This document shows, piece after piece, positions 51,484 to 61,077 of a stretch of DNA of 64,000 bases. The stretch covers positions 124,001 to 188,000 of the forward strand of contig JAGKWQ010000009.1 of assembly GCA_021151825.1 (NCBI GenBank), given 5' to 3'. Numbering within the stretch: the first letter of the stretch is position 1; each line of letters begins with the position of its first letter. The translations under genes and the position numbers were made by a program. The stretch is from Cellvibrionaceae bacterium. GTDB taxonomy: Bacteria; Pseudomonadota; Gammaproteobacteria; Pseudomonadales; Cellvibrionaceae. The notes beneath the pieces are model-generated. The model saw only the letters and a list, made by a program, of their open reading frames with translations, did no database searches and was not told the DNA's origin.

Positions 51484-52422
51484 ATGACAGATTCCGGGCC
51501 TGTGGCGGTTACAGCCATCAGCGAAAACAAGGTCACGCTGGAGCAATGGCGGGCATTGCTGGCGGTAATTGATGCTGGCGGTTACGCCAAAGCCGCAGAG
51601 CTTCTCAATAAAAGCCAATCGGCGGTTTCCTATTCCATCTCTCAATTGGAATCTGCGCTGGGTGTAAAGGTGTTCCAGCTGCAAGGTCGAAAGGCTGTGC
51701 CGTCGCCAGCGGGAGATTTGTTGTATCGCCGCGCCCGCCAATTATTGGAGCAGGCGGAGCGATTGGAAAAGTCAGCGGGATGCTTGTCGATAAAAGTGGA
51801 GCCGTTGGTAAAAATTGCAGCAGATTTAATTATTCCTCCTATCCGCGTGCTGCAGTGCCTGGAAATCTTTGCCAGGGATTTTCCAGATACGCGTGTAGAA
51901 ATTTTTGAGTCAGTATTGAGCGGAACGGAGGATGCACTTTTACAGCGTCAGGTTGATCTCGCGATTGGCGGTCGTGTTCCTACCGGATTTATGGGTGAGA
52001 AGCTGGTGACGGTGACTATGCACGGTGTATCCAGTCCGGATCATCCGCTGCAAAAACTTGGGCGTTCCATCAATTTTGAGGATATGCGCCAGCATCGCCA
52101 GATCATTGTGCGTGATTCAGGGCAATACCGTCGTCGTACAGAAGGTTGGCAAGAGGCGGATCAACGGTGGACGGTTAGCCATATTAAAACGTCATTGGAT
52201 GCAATTCGTATGGGATTAGGTTATGCGTGGTTACCCGATGCGTATACCCATGAAGATATTCTGGCCGGGCGATTACAATATTTGCCGGTAGAGGTTGGCT
52301 CTGTGCGTGAAGTGCCGACTTATCTCACCTTTGCAGATAGCGAATTTGCGGGACCTGCGACGCGCAGGTTGGCAGAAGTACTAAAAGAAAATTTACCGAA
52401 AATGTGTGGTTATTCAGCTTAA
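51484..52422 (+). CDS. LysR family transcriptional regulator
   Basis: A 312-residue LTTR with an N-terminal winged HTH (QWRALLAVIDAGGYAKAAELLNKSQSAVSYSISQLESALGVKVFQL) and a C-terminal substrate-binding domain. ATG 51484 is preferred over 51472 because GAGGAAAAAT lies before it. It diverges from azoR-pirin, which it probably regulates in response to an aromatic or quinone ligand; the ligand is inference. It ends at a bidirectional terminator. Confidence 0.9.
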   Translation: MTDSGPVAVTAISENKVTLEQWRALLAVIDAGGYAKAAELLNKSQSAVSYSISQLESALGVKVFQLQGRKAVPSPAGDLLYRRARQLLEQAERLEKSAGCLSIKVEPLVKIAADLIIPPIRVLQCLEIFARDFPDTRVEIFESVLSGTEDALLQRQVDLAIGGRVPTGFMGEKLVTVTMHGVSSPDHPLQKLGRSINFEDMRQHRQIIVRDSGQYRRRTEGWQEADQRWTVSHIKTSLDAIRMGLGYAWLPDAYTHEDILAGRLQYLPVEVGSVREVPTYLTFADSEFAGPATRRLAEVLKENLPKMCGYSA

Positions 52423-52452
52423 AAAAAATCGGCCTTCAAGGCCGATTTTTTT
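52422..52452. terminator. bidirectional terminator between lysR and xthA
   Basis: AAAAAAATCGGCC-TTCAA-GGCCGATTTTTTT between convergent genes, with T-tracts on both strands. Confidence 0.9.
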
Positions 52453-52467
52453 ATTCGTAGCGGTTGT

Positions 52468-53280
52468 TTACGCTTTTAATTCAACCCAGATGGGACAATG
52501 ATCCGACGGTTTATCCATACCGCGAATTTCGTAATCAATACCTGTGTCGACACATTTATCCAATAAACTTTGCGTCATTAAAATCAAATCAATACGCAGG
52601 CCGCGCTTGGGATTATCTTCAAAACCGCCGCTGCGATAATCAAACCAGCTGAACAGATCGCATACTTCCGGATTTTTTTCGCGGAAGCTGTCTTTTAATC
52701 CCCAGGCTAATAATTCATTTAACCATTCGCGTTCTTCCGGTAAGAAACTGCATTTGCCCGTGCGCAACCAGCGCTTGCGATTTTCTTCACCGATACCTAT
52801 GTCAATATCCTGATGGGAAATATTCATATCACCCATCACAATAATTTTTTTATCGGGTGTTTCTTCTCCGGCCAAATAACTAATGAGGTCCGAATAAAAT
52901 TTTCGCTTTGCTGGAAATTTAACAGCATGATCGCGGCTTTCGCCTTGAGGAAAGTAACCATTTAATACGGTGATTTCTCCAAGCGGTGTATCGAAAACAC
53001 CACCGATAAAACGGCGTTGGGAATCTTCCAAATCACTGGGGAAACCCTTGATCACTTTTTTAAATGGATAACGGGATAGCAGGGCAACACCGTAGTGGGT
53101 TTTTTGCCCGAAATATTCAACGTCATAACCAAGTGCTTTTATGGTTTCGAGCGGGAAATCAGGATCGTTAACTTTAGTTTCCTGTAAACCGATAAAATCC
53201 GGGCGATGTTTGGTAATGACTTCTTCGAGCTGGTGCAGGCGAGTGCGGATACTATTAACGTTGAAGGAAACGGCTATCAT
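52468..53280 (-). CDS. xthA: exodeoxyribonuclease III
   Basis: The 270-residue EEP-fold nuclease has the active-site motifs IGLQETKVND, GDMNISHQDIDIG and SDHCPIWVEL (the DH pair near the C-terminus). It is an AP endonuclease and 3-prime exonuclease of base excision repair. Length and motifs are standard for Xth. It lies 75 bp downstream of prc, separated by a terminator. Confidence 0.95.
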   Translation of the reverse strand: MIAVSFNVNSIRTRLHQLEEVITKHRPDFIGLQETKVNDPDFPLETIKALGYDVEYFGQKTHYGVALLSRYPFKKVIKGFPSDLEDSQRRFIGGVFDTPLGEITVLNGYFPQGESRDHAVKFPAKRKFYSDLISYLAGEETPDKKIIVMGDMNISHQDIDIGIGEENRKRWLRTGKCSFLPEEREWLNELLAWGLKDSFREKNPEVCDLFSWFDYRSGGFEDNPKRGLRIDLILMTQSLLDKCVDTGIDYEIRGMDKPSDHCPIWVELKA

Positions 53281-53299
53281 AATTTGACCTTGTTTTTGT

Positions 53300-53333
53300 A
53301 AAAAAACACCCGGGCATTACTGCCCGGGTGTTT
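53300..53333 (-). terminator. intrinsic terminator of prc
   Basis: AAACACCCGGGCA / TGCCCGGGTGTTT stem with loop TTAC; the A-run at 53300-53306 gives a T-tract on the minus strand. It lies between prc and xthA. Confidence 0.9.
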
Positions 53334-53355
53334 GCAATGAACGTAAGGGGTAAAT

Positions 53356-55467
53356 TTATTGTCCGGCGACTTTAGATTCGGGTTCTTTTAGTTGCTCGAT
53401 AAAATTCGCCAGTACATGACCTGCTTCCATTAAGTAAGGATCTTCTTTAGGTTTAATTTCTTTATCCGTTTCTTTTGGCGCAGCGTCTTCATCGTCATCA
53501 CCGCCATTTGCTGTTTTCAGGGCAGCATAATTCGCATAAGGTTTCTCACCTTTTGCCGTACGGCGTTGATTTTCATTGTCCAGTGCGCGTTGTTCCATTT
53601 TCTTTTGCTCTTCCTGACGGGTTGCCAGGCGCAATGAAACTTCTTTTTTCGCCGAAGCTTCTTTGAACATCGCGCTTTGCTTATTCAAGAAAATAAATTC
53701 CGGATCTTTGGCCATACGCTCTTGATGTTCAGTTTCGATTTTTGGCAAATATTTGCTGATGTTGTAATAGTTTTGATGTGGAGCAGGGTGGATTCGATCC
53801 CATGGCAACACATTGTCATAACTGCTTTCACCAATTTCCGTCGGGTCTAACAAGGTTGGTAATTGCACATCGGGAATAACGCCGCGATGTTGGGTGCTAT
53901 CACCGGAGATTCGATAGAATTTGGCCTCAGTAATTTTCAGGCGACCATGTTTCAGGTCAACCAAATTCTGCACAGAGCCTTTGCCGAAAGTGGTAGAGCC
54001 AATAATAATTCCGCGACCATAATCCTGAATCGCACCGGCAAAAATTTCCGATGCAGACGCGCTTAAACGATTGATCAATACTGCAATAGGTGCGCGGTAT
54101 GCAGCTGGTTGATAGGCGCGATAGTTACGCGAAATTGTGTCATCACTTTGACGAATTTGCACAACCGGACCTGGGTCAACAAACAAATTGGTTAGCATGG
54201 CTGCTTCAGGCAAAGAGCCACCACCGTTATCGCGCAGGTCAATAATAACGCCATCCACTTTTTCTTTATTTAGTTCATTCAACAGATTCAGTACGTCGCG
54301 CGTAGTACTTTTGTAGTTGGGATCGCCTTTTGAGTAGGCCTCAAAATTCATGTAGAAGGTGGGGATATCAATAACACCCAGCTTGAAAGTTTTATCGCCA
54401 TCCTTTATTTCAAATACGGCTTTTTTCGCGGCTTGATCTTCCAGTTTTACCGTTTCACGCTTGATGGTGATGGTTTTATTGGCGGTAGCTGTGGGATCAG
54501 ATGGAATTACTTCCAAGCGCACTTGCGTACCCTTTGGACCGCGAATTAATTTAACAACTTCATCTAAACGCCAGCCAACGACGTCAACAAATTCTCCATC
54601 TGCACCCTGGGCAATGGAAACAATTTTATCGTTAGGTTTTAGCTGGCCTTGTTTATGGGCGGGTCCACCCACCACCAAACTACTTACTTTAGTGTAGTCC
54701 TCATCACTTTGCAGTACCGCACCTATACCTTGTAGCTCCAGAGACATACTGATATCAAAGTTTTCAGCATTTTCGGGTGATAGGTAATTAGTATGCGGAT
54801 CGTAAAGCATGGTCAGTGAGTTCATCATCACACTGAATGCTTCTTCAGATGTTTGCTGTTTCAATCGACGCAGTTGGTTGGCGTAACGTTTACGTAATGT
54901 CGTTTTGCTTTCTTCCAGTTTTTTGCCTGAAAGCAAAGAGCTAAGCAAATTGGACTTTAGATATTGATGCCAGAGTTTATCGGCTTCAGCTGCATTAGCA
55001 GGCCATTTGGCTTTTTCGCGGTCGAGCTGAACTGACTCTTCTACATCAAAATTGAATTGGGTTTTCGGGTCGTCTAATTCTTTGACGACTTTTTCAAGGC
55101 GCTGGATCATGCGCTCGTTGAAACGATTGAAAATTAAAAAACTATTAGTGAGATTACCTTTTTTATAATCGTCATCAAACGTTTTGCGGAATTTTTCAAA
55201 TTCGGCGATATCCGTCGCCAGGAAGAAGTTGCGTGAGCTATCGAGCGACTTCAAATATTCATCCAGATAACGAGAAGAAAGCGCATCATTAAAGTCCTGG
55301 TCCCGATAATGCTCGGCGTCTAATTTTAATACCAGTTCGATGGCTGCTTTACTTTGTTCTTCGGTGGGCTTCAGAACTTCTACCTTGTCGGCAAAGCTGA
55401 GCGACGACAAGCTGAGTAAAAGGCTGAACAGTGTGATTTTGAACGGTCTTACAACAACAGTTTGCAT
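53356..55467 (-). CDS. prc: carboxy-terminal (tail-specific) protease Prc
   Basis: The 703-residue periplasmic protease has a signal peptide (LFSLLLSLSSLSFADK), a PDZ domain (about 235-330, LELQGIGAVLQ), an S41 catalytic domain with the Ser of SASASE and the Lys of TTFGKGSVQ, and a C-terminal DUF3340-like region. It cleaves nonpolar C-termini, for example of the FtsI precursor, and works with NlpI on peptidoglycan hydrolases. Length matches Prc of E. coli (about 680). The acidic stretch DDDEDAAPKETDKE near the C-terminus is unusual. Confidence 0.94.
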   Translation of the reverse strand: MQTVVVRPFKITLFSLLLSLSSLSFADKVEVLKPTEEQSKAAIELVLKLDAEHYRDQDFNDALSSRYLDEYLKSLDSSRNFFLATDIAEFEKFRKTFDDDYKKGNLTNSFLIFNRFNERMIQRLEKVVKELDDPKTQFNFDVEESVQLDREKAKWPANAAEADKLWHQYLKSNLLSSLLSGKKLEESKTTLRKRYANQLRRLKQQTSEEAFSVMMNSLTMLYDPHTNYLSPENAENFDISMSLELQGIGAVLQSDEDYTKVSSLVVGGPAHKQGQLKPNDKIVSIAQGADGEFVDVVGWRLDEVVKLIRGPKGTQVRLEVIPSDPTATANKTITIKRETVKLEDQAAKKAVFEIKDGDKTFKLGVIDIPTFYMNFEAYSKGDPNYKSTTRDVLNLLNELNKEKVDGVIIDLRDNGGGSLPEAAMLTNLFVDPGPVVQIRQSDDTISRNYRAYQPAAYRAPIAVLINRLSASASEIFAGAIQDYGRGIIIGSTTFGKGSVQNLVDLKHGRLKITEAKFYRISGDSTQHRGVIPDVQLPTLLDPTEIGESSYDNVLPWDRIHPAPHQNYYNISKYLPKIETEHQERMAKDPEFIFLNKQSAMFKEASAKKEVSLRLATRQEEQKKMEQRALDNENQRRTAKGEKPYANYAALKTANGGDDDEDAAPKETDKEIKPKEDPYLMEAGHVLANFIEQLKEPESKVAGQ

Positions 55468-55670
55468 AAGGGAGCTTCTCGATAAGTCGGGCGCATCCAG
55501 TCAGTAGTTGCTGGAACAGGGCAGTGCTTACTATAGCGGAATTCCCTATTAAAGGCAGGCGCCAATTGTACGTTTATGGTGCCGATTGGCATCAGGAGTC
55601 TGGATTAAGATTCACATTTAATGGAAAAGTTGCACCCATCGCTATCCTGCGAACGCAGGATTGATTGCGT

Positions 55671-56579
55671 TCATTGAACCAATGCGGGCTGGTTTCCCAT
55701 CAAATCAAGCCAGAGTTCTTTTCTATCCAATGGTGTTGCTTTCGGGAGATACGGGTTAGCAATACGTATAGCGCGACGATTTTTCAGGTCCGCTTTACCC
55801 AGGGCTTCTTTGACTTCAGAGCTGTTGTAAAAATAACGATCAAATGCTCCATCTTTTATTGCCGACTCCAGACCGAACTCAATATCTTTCGCTAAAGCCG
55901 GGTCTTTAGGAGATACAAAAAAATAGGTCGGTAGTGGATATATCAGAACCAGATTTTTCTCCACCGTCAATTTCAAATCAGGAAATGCAGCGAGCTCAGT
56001 CCAGACTTCATTTGCTCCACGTGGGAATGCATCAAACCGGCCACCGTCAAGCATGTAATAAAGGCTCGGTTTTTTTGTGGCTTTGATAACGTGTAATCCG
56101 GCACCTTCCAAAATAGATGCATCTTGCCAGCTGCGCCCTTGGCCAAATTTAACTTTTTTAAGATCGTCCAGAGTATTTATTTGATCGAAACGTGCTTGAT
56201 CGCCTTCACGAATGAAAAACAGGCGGTGATTCATTAAACCGCGATAGGCATCTATACGGATTGGAATAAAATCACGCTCCATTTCTTCCGAAGTCCCACC
56301 CCACATCACCGAAATGCTGCCGGATTTAACGGACTCCATTACCCGCGGACGCGAATAAACCTCGGAAGTTGTGGAGTAGTTGTATTCTTTATTGGAATAG
56401 GACAGGGCCAGTTTCAACAAACCATTCATATAATCGGTTTGCACATTAGATTTCATGTTGGTGACAACTGTTTTTTTCTCGGCAGCGGTAATTGACCCGC
56501 TCAGAAAAAATACAACCAAAACAAGAGTTTTTGCTAATGATGAGTACAAGCGTACAAACGAAGTGGCAGTGACATGCAT
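55671..56579 (-). CDS. periplasmic solute-binding-like protein (SBP_bac_3 type, orphan, paralogue)
   Basis: The 302-residue protein has a signal peptide (LVLVVFFLSGSITAAEKK) and a bilobal binding domain. It shares with the protein at 13348-14367 the core pattern GGRFDAFPRGANEVWTEL and TYFFVSPKDPALAKDIEFGL. No ABC permease or ATPase is nearby. A role as a sensory or orphan binding protein, or in an unlinked transport or signalling system, is inference. ATG 56579 has GGAA upstream. Confidence 0.75.
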   Translation of the reverse strand: MHVTATSFVRLYSSLAKTLVLVVFFLSGSITAAEKKTVVTNMKSNVQTDYMNGLLKLALSYSNKEYNYSTTSEVYSRPRVMESVKSGSISVMWGGTSEEMERDFIPIRIDAYRGLMNHRLFFIREGDQARFDQINTLDDLKKVKFGQGRSWQDASILEGAGLHVIKATKKPSLYYMLDGGRFDAFPRGANEVWTELAAFPDLKLTVEKNLVLIYPLPTYFFVSPKDPALAKDIEFGLESAIKDGAFDRYFYNSSEVKEALGKADLKNRRAIRIANPYLPKATPLDRKELWLDLMGNQPALVQ

Positions 56580-56672
56580 GTTTCCAGCTCGCAGGTTATA
56601 TGATTATATGGCTAAAAATAGCATATAAATCTTATGCAGGCGGCTTTTACGGATAACATATTTTCAGCAAAT

Positions 56673-56700
56673 AAAAATGCCGCAAGAATGCGGCATTTTT
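56673..56700 (-). terminator. intrinsic terminator after the Cys-ending unknown gene
   Basis: AAAAATGCCGCA-AGAA-TGCGGCATTTTT: perfect 12-bp stem, 24 bp downstream of the minus-strand gene at 56724-57140, with a T-tract on that strand. Confidence 0.9.
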
Positions 56701-56723
56701 ATAAAGCTAGTGATGTAGGGAAT

Positions 56724-57140
56724 CTAGCAGCTGGTACTGCAATCAAACATCATTTGCATAAAATCGATTTGGTCCTTGTGAGTAACCGGTGTTTCGGAGA
56801 CTTTAGTTACCTGACGGTTTTCCCATGCATAATCATAGCGGATAAAGTTTAATTTCCCTTCGGCGCCCTCAATAACACTGACAACCATGCTTTGGTGGGG
56901 TGAGGTATCTAGCAAATCCAAAAGTTCACGAATAGTTTTATCGGCGCGCTTAAGTTGCAGTAACTCATGAGGACCTTTGTGGTTTACAAAAATATAATCG
57001 CATCCCAGCATGGTACTTAGGCTCAATACAAACTCACCACGAGCGACTGCGCTGGCGACATCGAAACCTTTCAAGCCATGACTTGGGCATGAATCAGGCG
57101 TTCGATATTGTTCCTGATGGGCGCTTGGGCTGTGAGGCAT
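56724..57140 (-). CDS. hypothetical protein with C-terminal CSTSC
   Basis: A 138-residue cytoplasmic protein I do not recognise. It is predicted alpha/beta (STMLGCDYIFVNHKG, KTIRELLDLLDTSPHQS, MVVSVIEGAEGKLNFIRYDYAWENRQV) and ends in MFDCSTSC, with further Cys in PDSCPSHG and LGCDY. The closing CxxxC could be a metal or disulphide site; this is a guess. A clear terminator follows and codon use is normal, so the gene is real. Its divergent neighbours are aroG and the solute-binding-like gene. Confidence 0.6.
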   Translation of the reverse strand: MPHSPSAHQEQYRTPDSCPSHGLKGFDVASAVARGEFVLSLSTMLGCDYIFVNHKGPHELLQLKRADKTIRELLDLLDTSPHQSMVVSVIEGAEGKLNFIRYDYAWENRQVTKVSETPVTHKDQIDFMQMMFDCSTSC

Positions 57141-57316
57141 ACATCTCTCCGCAGGCTAATGGTTTATTGTTATTGCGTCCCGCAATTGGCTTTCCGTGTT
57201 TACAGAAATTAACCACGTAAAATCTATCAGTCACTGGCTTAAAAAACCATAGATGAAAACAAGAAAATGTCGATAAATTTAACAGTTTTTACGCGATGAA
57301 CCTCTCAAAAAGGAAT

Positions 57317-57343
57317 AAAAAAAGCGGCTGTTTAGCCGCTTTT
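57317..57343 (-). terminator. intrinsic terminator of aroG
   Basis: AAAAGCGGCT-GTTT-AGCCGCTTTT between 57320 and 57343, with an A-run (57317-57323) giving a T-tract on the minus strand, downstream of aroG. Confidence 0.85.
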
Positions 57344-57389
57344 CTTTTTGTATCAAATAATTAGCTGTAATAAACACTATTAGGTTTTA

Positions 57390-58466
57390 TCAAGCTTTCG
57401 CACGTGTAACCAGTGCTTCTTTGATGGTGTTACGCATATTGCGCACTACTTTTTCAGTGGTTTCCCAATCAATACAGGCATCCGTAACAGATACACCATA
57501 TTTAAGATCACACAAATTAGCAGGGATGTTCTGATTGCCTGCGCCAATATTACTTTCTACCATCAGACCAATAATGGATTTGTTGCCTTCTACAATCTGA
57601 TTAGCAACATTTTCCAATACCAGAGTTTGTAGCTCATGGTTTTTGTTGGAGTTGGCATGGCTGCAATCGACCATGATGTTGGGTACAACCTTGGCTTTTG
57701 CTAATTCTTGTTCGCAAACAGCAACACTTACCGAGTCATAATTAGGCTTACCATTGCCACCGCGAAGCACCACATGGCCATAGCCATTGCCGCGAGTGTG
57801 GATAATAGATACCTGACCTTCAGTATTAATCCCCAGAAAACGATGCGGTTTGGATACCGATTGCAGGGCGTTAATTGCCACCGTCAAACCACCATCTGTC
57901 CCGTTCTTGAAGCCGACAGCGGATGACAAACCACTGGCCATTTCGCGGTGGGTTTGCGATTCGGTGGTACGCGCACCAATTGCTGACCAGCTAATCAAGT
58001 CGTGCAGGTATTGCGGTGATATCGGGTCAAGGGCTTCGGTTGCAGCCGGGAGACCTATTTCAGCGATATCCAGTAATAATTGACGGCCAATATGCAAACC
58101 TTCTTCGATTTTGAAGGAGTCATCCAGATATGGATCATTGATCAGGCCTTTCCAGCCAACGGTTGTGCGCGGCTTCTCAAAGTAAACACGCATAACAATA
58201 TAGATAGTATCGCTGACTTCATCGGCCAACTTTTTCAGGCGTTGAGCGTAATCTTTGGCAGCGGCTACATCGTGAATGGAGCAAGGGCCAATTACTACAA
58301 AAATGCGATGGTCCTTGCGGTCCAGGATGTTGCGTACAACTTCACGGCCGTGGGTGACTACTTCGCACGCTTTTTCGGTCAACGGAATTTTTTTCTTAAG
58401 CTCTGCTGGGGAGATCAGCAGCTCTTGCGATACCACGTTAAGGTCATCGACTTGGGCACTGGTCAT
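57390..58466 (-). CDS. aroG: 3-deoxy-7-phosphoheptulonate synthase (class I, AroF/G/H type)
   Basis: A 358-residue type I DAHP synthase with IGPCSIHD, MRVYFEKPRTTVGWKGLINDP, WSAIGARTTESQTHRE, GFKNGTDG and MVDCSHANSNK. It catalyses the first step of the shikimate pathway from PEP and erythrose 4-phosphate. Which aromatic amino acid inhibits it cannot be read with certainty. ATG 58466 is chosen because CAGGAAAT lies 7-9 nt upstream; the longer frame to 58490 is rejected. A terminator follows. Confidence 0.95.
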   Translation of the reverse strand: MTSAQVDDLNVVSQELLISPAELKKKIPLTEKACEVVTHGREVVRNILDRKDHRIFVVIGPCSIHDVAAAKDYAQRLKKLADEVSDTIYIVMRVYFEKPRTTVGWKGLINDPYLDDSFKIEEGLHIGRQLLLDIAEIGLPAATEALDPISPQYLHDLISWSAIGARTTESQTHREMASGLSSAVGFKNGTDGGLTVAINALQSVSKPHRFLGINTEGQVSIIHTRGNGYGHVVLRGGNGKPNYDSVSVAVCEQELAKAKVVPNIMVDCSHANSNKNHELQTLVLENVANQIVEGNKSIIGLMVESNIGAGNQNIPANLCDLKYGVSVTDACIDWETTEKVVRNMRNTIKEALVTRAKA

Positions 58467-58839
58467 GATGTTATTTCCTGAAAATGTCAAATCGAGGTCA
58501 TTCTACCGAAAACGAATCAAAAAGTGGGATAGTTTTTTTAATATAAGCCATAAATAAAGATAATTAGTCTGGTTTTTGTCGGTTTATGAGGCTAAATATA
58601 TAGAAATTATAAATTAAATTATTCTTTTAATTATTTTATCCTCCTAAAAGCTAATTAATGGGATGCTTATCCTTTTTATTTTTATATGGTAGGAGAAAAT
58701 TTAGCTATTAAATAGAGGGTTAGGTTGTTTTTTAATCGCTTGCCGCATTTAATTGGGGGATGGTGAAATGAATGCCTGATTGCTATGGTGCCATCTTTAT
58801 TTTTCTACCCCGATCCTGAGAGTCTGGACATTTATTGCT
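58467..58839. other. 373-bp divergent intergenic region between aroG and the patatin autotransporter
   Basis: Very AT-rich region holding the two divergent promoters. I saw no convincing reading frame, riboswitch or repeat in it. No TrpR or TyrR box that I could identify with confidence. Confidence 0.5.
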
Positions 58840-61032
58840 ATGAACATGCGAAAGGAAATAAGTACCCGTTTTATTCCTGTCTTTCTGGTTTGTTGTGGAT
58901 TGGCAATGCCTGCCTATACGGCAGAGCCTGTCAGAACAGCGCTGGTGTTGGGAGGGGGAGGCGCTCGTGGTGCGGCACATATTGGCGTGCTGGAGGTTTT
59001 GGAGCGCGAACGGATTCCAATTGATTGTGTCGTCGGAACCAGTATGGGGGCGTTAGTTGCTGGTTCTTATGCGGCTGGTCTGTCGCCCAAAAAGATGCGT
59101 AAGAAATTGGCAGAAGCTGATTGGACCGATATTTTTCTGGATGTCGCCGATTTTTCGCAATTGAGCTATCGCAAGAAAAAAGTCAGCCAGCGCTATTTAC
59201 CAGGCACTGAATTGGGTGTCACCCATAAGGGTTTTCAGTTGCAATCGGGGGTTGTGGCAGGTGAGAAAATCAAGCTCTTTTTCAACCAATTGGTGGATTC
59301 CAATCTGGGCGAACGCAATATCGAACAATTAGCCATTCCTTTGGCAATTGTTGCAACAGACATAGGTACAGGTGAACGCGTAGTGTTTCGCGAAGGTAGC
59401 CTCACCCAGGCAATGCGCGCAAGTATGTCGGTCCCTGGTTTGATGGCTCCCGTTGAATACAAGGGCCGTAAGTTGGTTGATGGTGGATTGGTCGATAACG
59501 TACCCGTTGTATTGGGGCGTGAGCTTTGTAATGCGGAGCGAGTGATTGCTGTGAATGTAGGATCCCCCCTGCGAGAACCGGAAAACATCGGTTCGATGTT
59601 CAGTGTGACTGCGCAAATGATTGGTACTCTTACCAAACAAAATGTGGAGCGTTCGCTATCCAGTTTGACTGGTCAGGATATTTATATTTATCCGGATTTG
59701 GGTACCATCAAAGCTTCCGAATTTGCACGTTATGACGAGGCTGCGGATGCTGGTCGCGCTGGTGCTGAAAAACAATTAATGTTTTTGCGCACGTTGTCCG
59801 TCGATAAAAATACATATTCTGCGTGGAAAAAGAAAAATAAATACGCACCCAAAACAGAAATTGTTATCGATGAAGTTCGTATTGCTCCCACCAAGCGCAT
59901 ACATCGTGATTATGTGGCGCGCCAGATTCAACAGTTGCCGGGAACCCTTTTGGATCGCCCTCAATTGGAGGGGGATCTAATTCGTACCTATGGTGATGGT
60001 TTTTACCAAAATGTGGATTATCGGGTAATCAATGAAAATGACAAAAATATCCTTGAGATCGTTGCGCGGGAAAAGGAAGCGAGTCTCGACTATTTGATTT
60101 TTGGTTTTTCTATTGATAATGAATATCGGCAAGAATCCAATTTTAATTTTCGTGCGGCGTATCGCAATACTTGGTTGAATTCTTATGGTGGGGAATTTTT
60201 TGCGAGTGCCGATGTTGGTGGAAAGCCGCGTGTTGAGTTGGACTTTTATCAACCGCTAGATACCCGACATCACTTTTTTGTTGAGCCGAATTATCTGCGC
60301 AAGCGCGAAGAAATTAGCATCTTCGTTGATGATGAGCGTATTGCTGAATATCAATTGGATACCTCATACACCGAGGTAGTGCTTGGTTCAAACCTGGGCG
60401 GGTATGGGCAATCCCGTTTGGGCTGGCGTGATTACCATGTCAAAGGCGCGGCAGATTTAAGCAGTATTACATTGCCGGATGTTGATGAGCGCTTCGGTGG
60501 TTTTTTGTATGAGTTGAATCTGGATAGGCGCAATCGTTTGTATTTCCCGTCCCACGGTTGGCGGGCGGATATCAGTTACTTTGATTCGCATCATGAGGAG
60601 TACAGTAAATTAGCTGCTGACTTGAGTGGTGCTTATAAGGTGGGTGATTATGTATTGAGTATTCGTACTGCGTACACCACTTCGTTAAAAGGCCAATTAC
60701 CAATTTATGATGCGGTTATGTTAGGGGGCTTTTTGAAAATGTCTGGTTATGCCAGTAATCAGATTCTCGGTGATGAGGCATTCTACGGTCATTTGCGCAC
60801 TGAAAAAATTATTGGCCGTATGCCATTGGGATTGAATGGTGATTTGCGTTTGGGATTTGGGCTGGAAGCGGCGAAAGTGGAAAAAAATTACACAATGTCG
60901 GTAGGTGATGATTGGCTCGATTCGGGCGTTATTTACCTTGGCGGTGAAACGCCGTTTGGGCCGCTTTATATGGGGTATGGATTCACGTCCCGTGGCGATT
61001 ACAATTTATATTTACAGTTGGGTGCTTTGTAA
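58840..61032 (+). CDS. type Vd patatin-like autotransporter (PlpD-like)
   Basis: The 730-residue protein has a signal peptide (FIPVFLVCCGLAMPAYTAE) and a patatin phospholipase domain with oxyanion loop GGGGARG, catalytic Ser in GTSMG and Asp in DGGLVD. A POTRA-like domain (about 330-400, IVIDEVRIAPTKRI) and a C-terminal 16-strand beta-barrel follow. This is the PlpD type Vd layout: the lipase is exported by its own barrel or stays on the surface. The start is ATG 58840; the frame opens at 58780, and ATG 58846 is another option. A terminator follows. Confidence 0.9.
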   Translation: MNMRKEISTRFIPVFLVCCGLAMPAYTAEPVRTALVLGGGGARGAAHIGVLEVLERERIPIDCVVGTSMGALVAGSYAAGLSPKKMRKKLAEADWTDIFLDVADFSQLSYRKKKVSQRYLPGTELGVTHKGFQLQSGVVAGEKIKLFFNQLVDSNLGERNIEQLAIPLAIVATDIGTGERVVFREGSLTQAMRASMSVPGLMAPVEYKGRKLVDGGLVDNVPVVLGRELCNAERVIAVNVGSPLREPENIGSMFSVTAQMIGTLTKQNVERSLSSLTGQDIYIYPDLGTIKASEFARYDEAADAGRAGAEKQLMFLRTLSVDKNTYSAWKKKNKYAPKTEIVIDEVRIAPTKRIHRDYVARQIQQLPGTLLDRPQLEGDLIRTYGDGFYQNVDYRVINENDKNILEIVAREKEASLDYLIFGFSIDNEYRQESNFNFRAAYRNTWLNSYGGEFFASADVGGKPRVELDFYQPLDTRHHFFVEPNYLRKREEISIFVDDERIAEYQLDTSYTEVVLGSNLGGYGQSRLGWRDYHVKGAADLSSITLPDVDERFGGFLYELNLDRRNRLYFPSHGWRADISYFDSHHEEYSKLAADLSGAYKVGDYVLSIRTAYTTSLKGQLPIYDAVMLGGFLKMSGYASNQILGDEAFYGHLRTEKIIGRMPLGLNGDLRLGFGLEAAKVEKNYTMSVGDDWLDSGVIYLGGETPFGPLYMGYGFTSRGDYNLYLQLGAL

Positions 61033-61041
61033 TTTTTGATG

Positions 61042-61070
61042 AAACGGGCCACAAAATGGCCCGTTTTTTT
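61042..61070. terminator. terminator between the patatin gene and the outer-membrane protein gene
   Basis: AAACGGGCCA (61042-61051) / TGGCCCGTTT (61057-61066) with loop CAAAA and a T-run to 61070 on the plus strand; it ends the patatin gene. Minus-strand T-tract is short. Confidence 0.85.
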
Positions 61071-61077
61071 GCGTATT

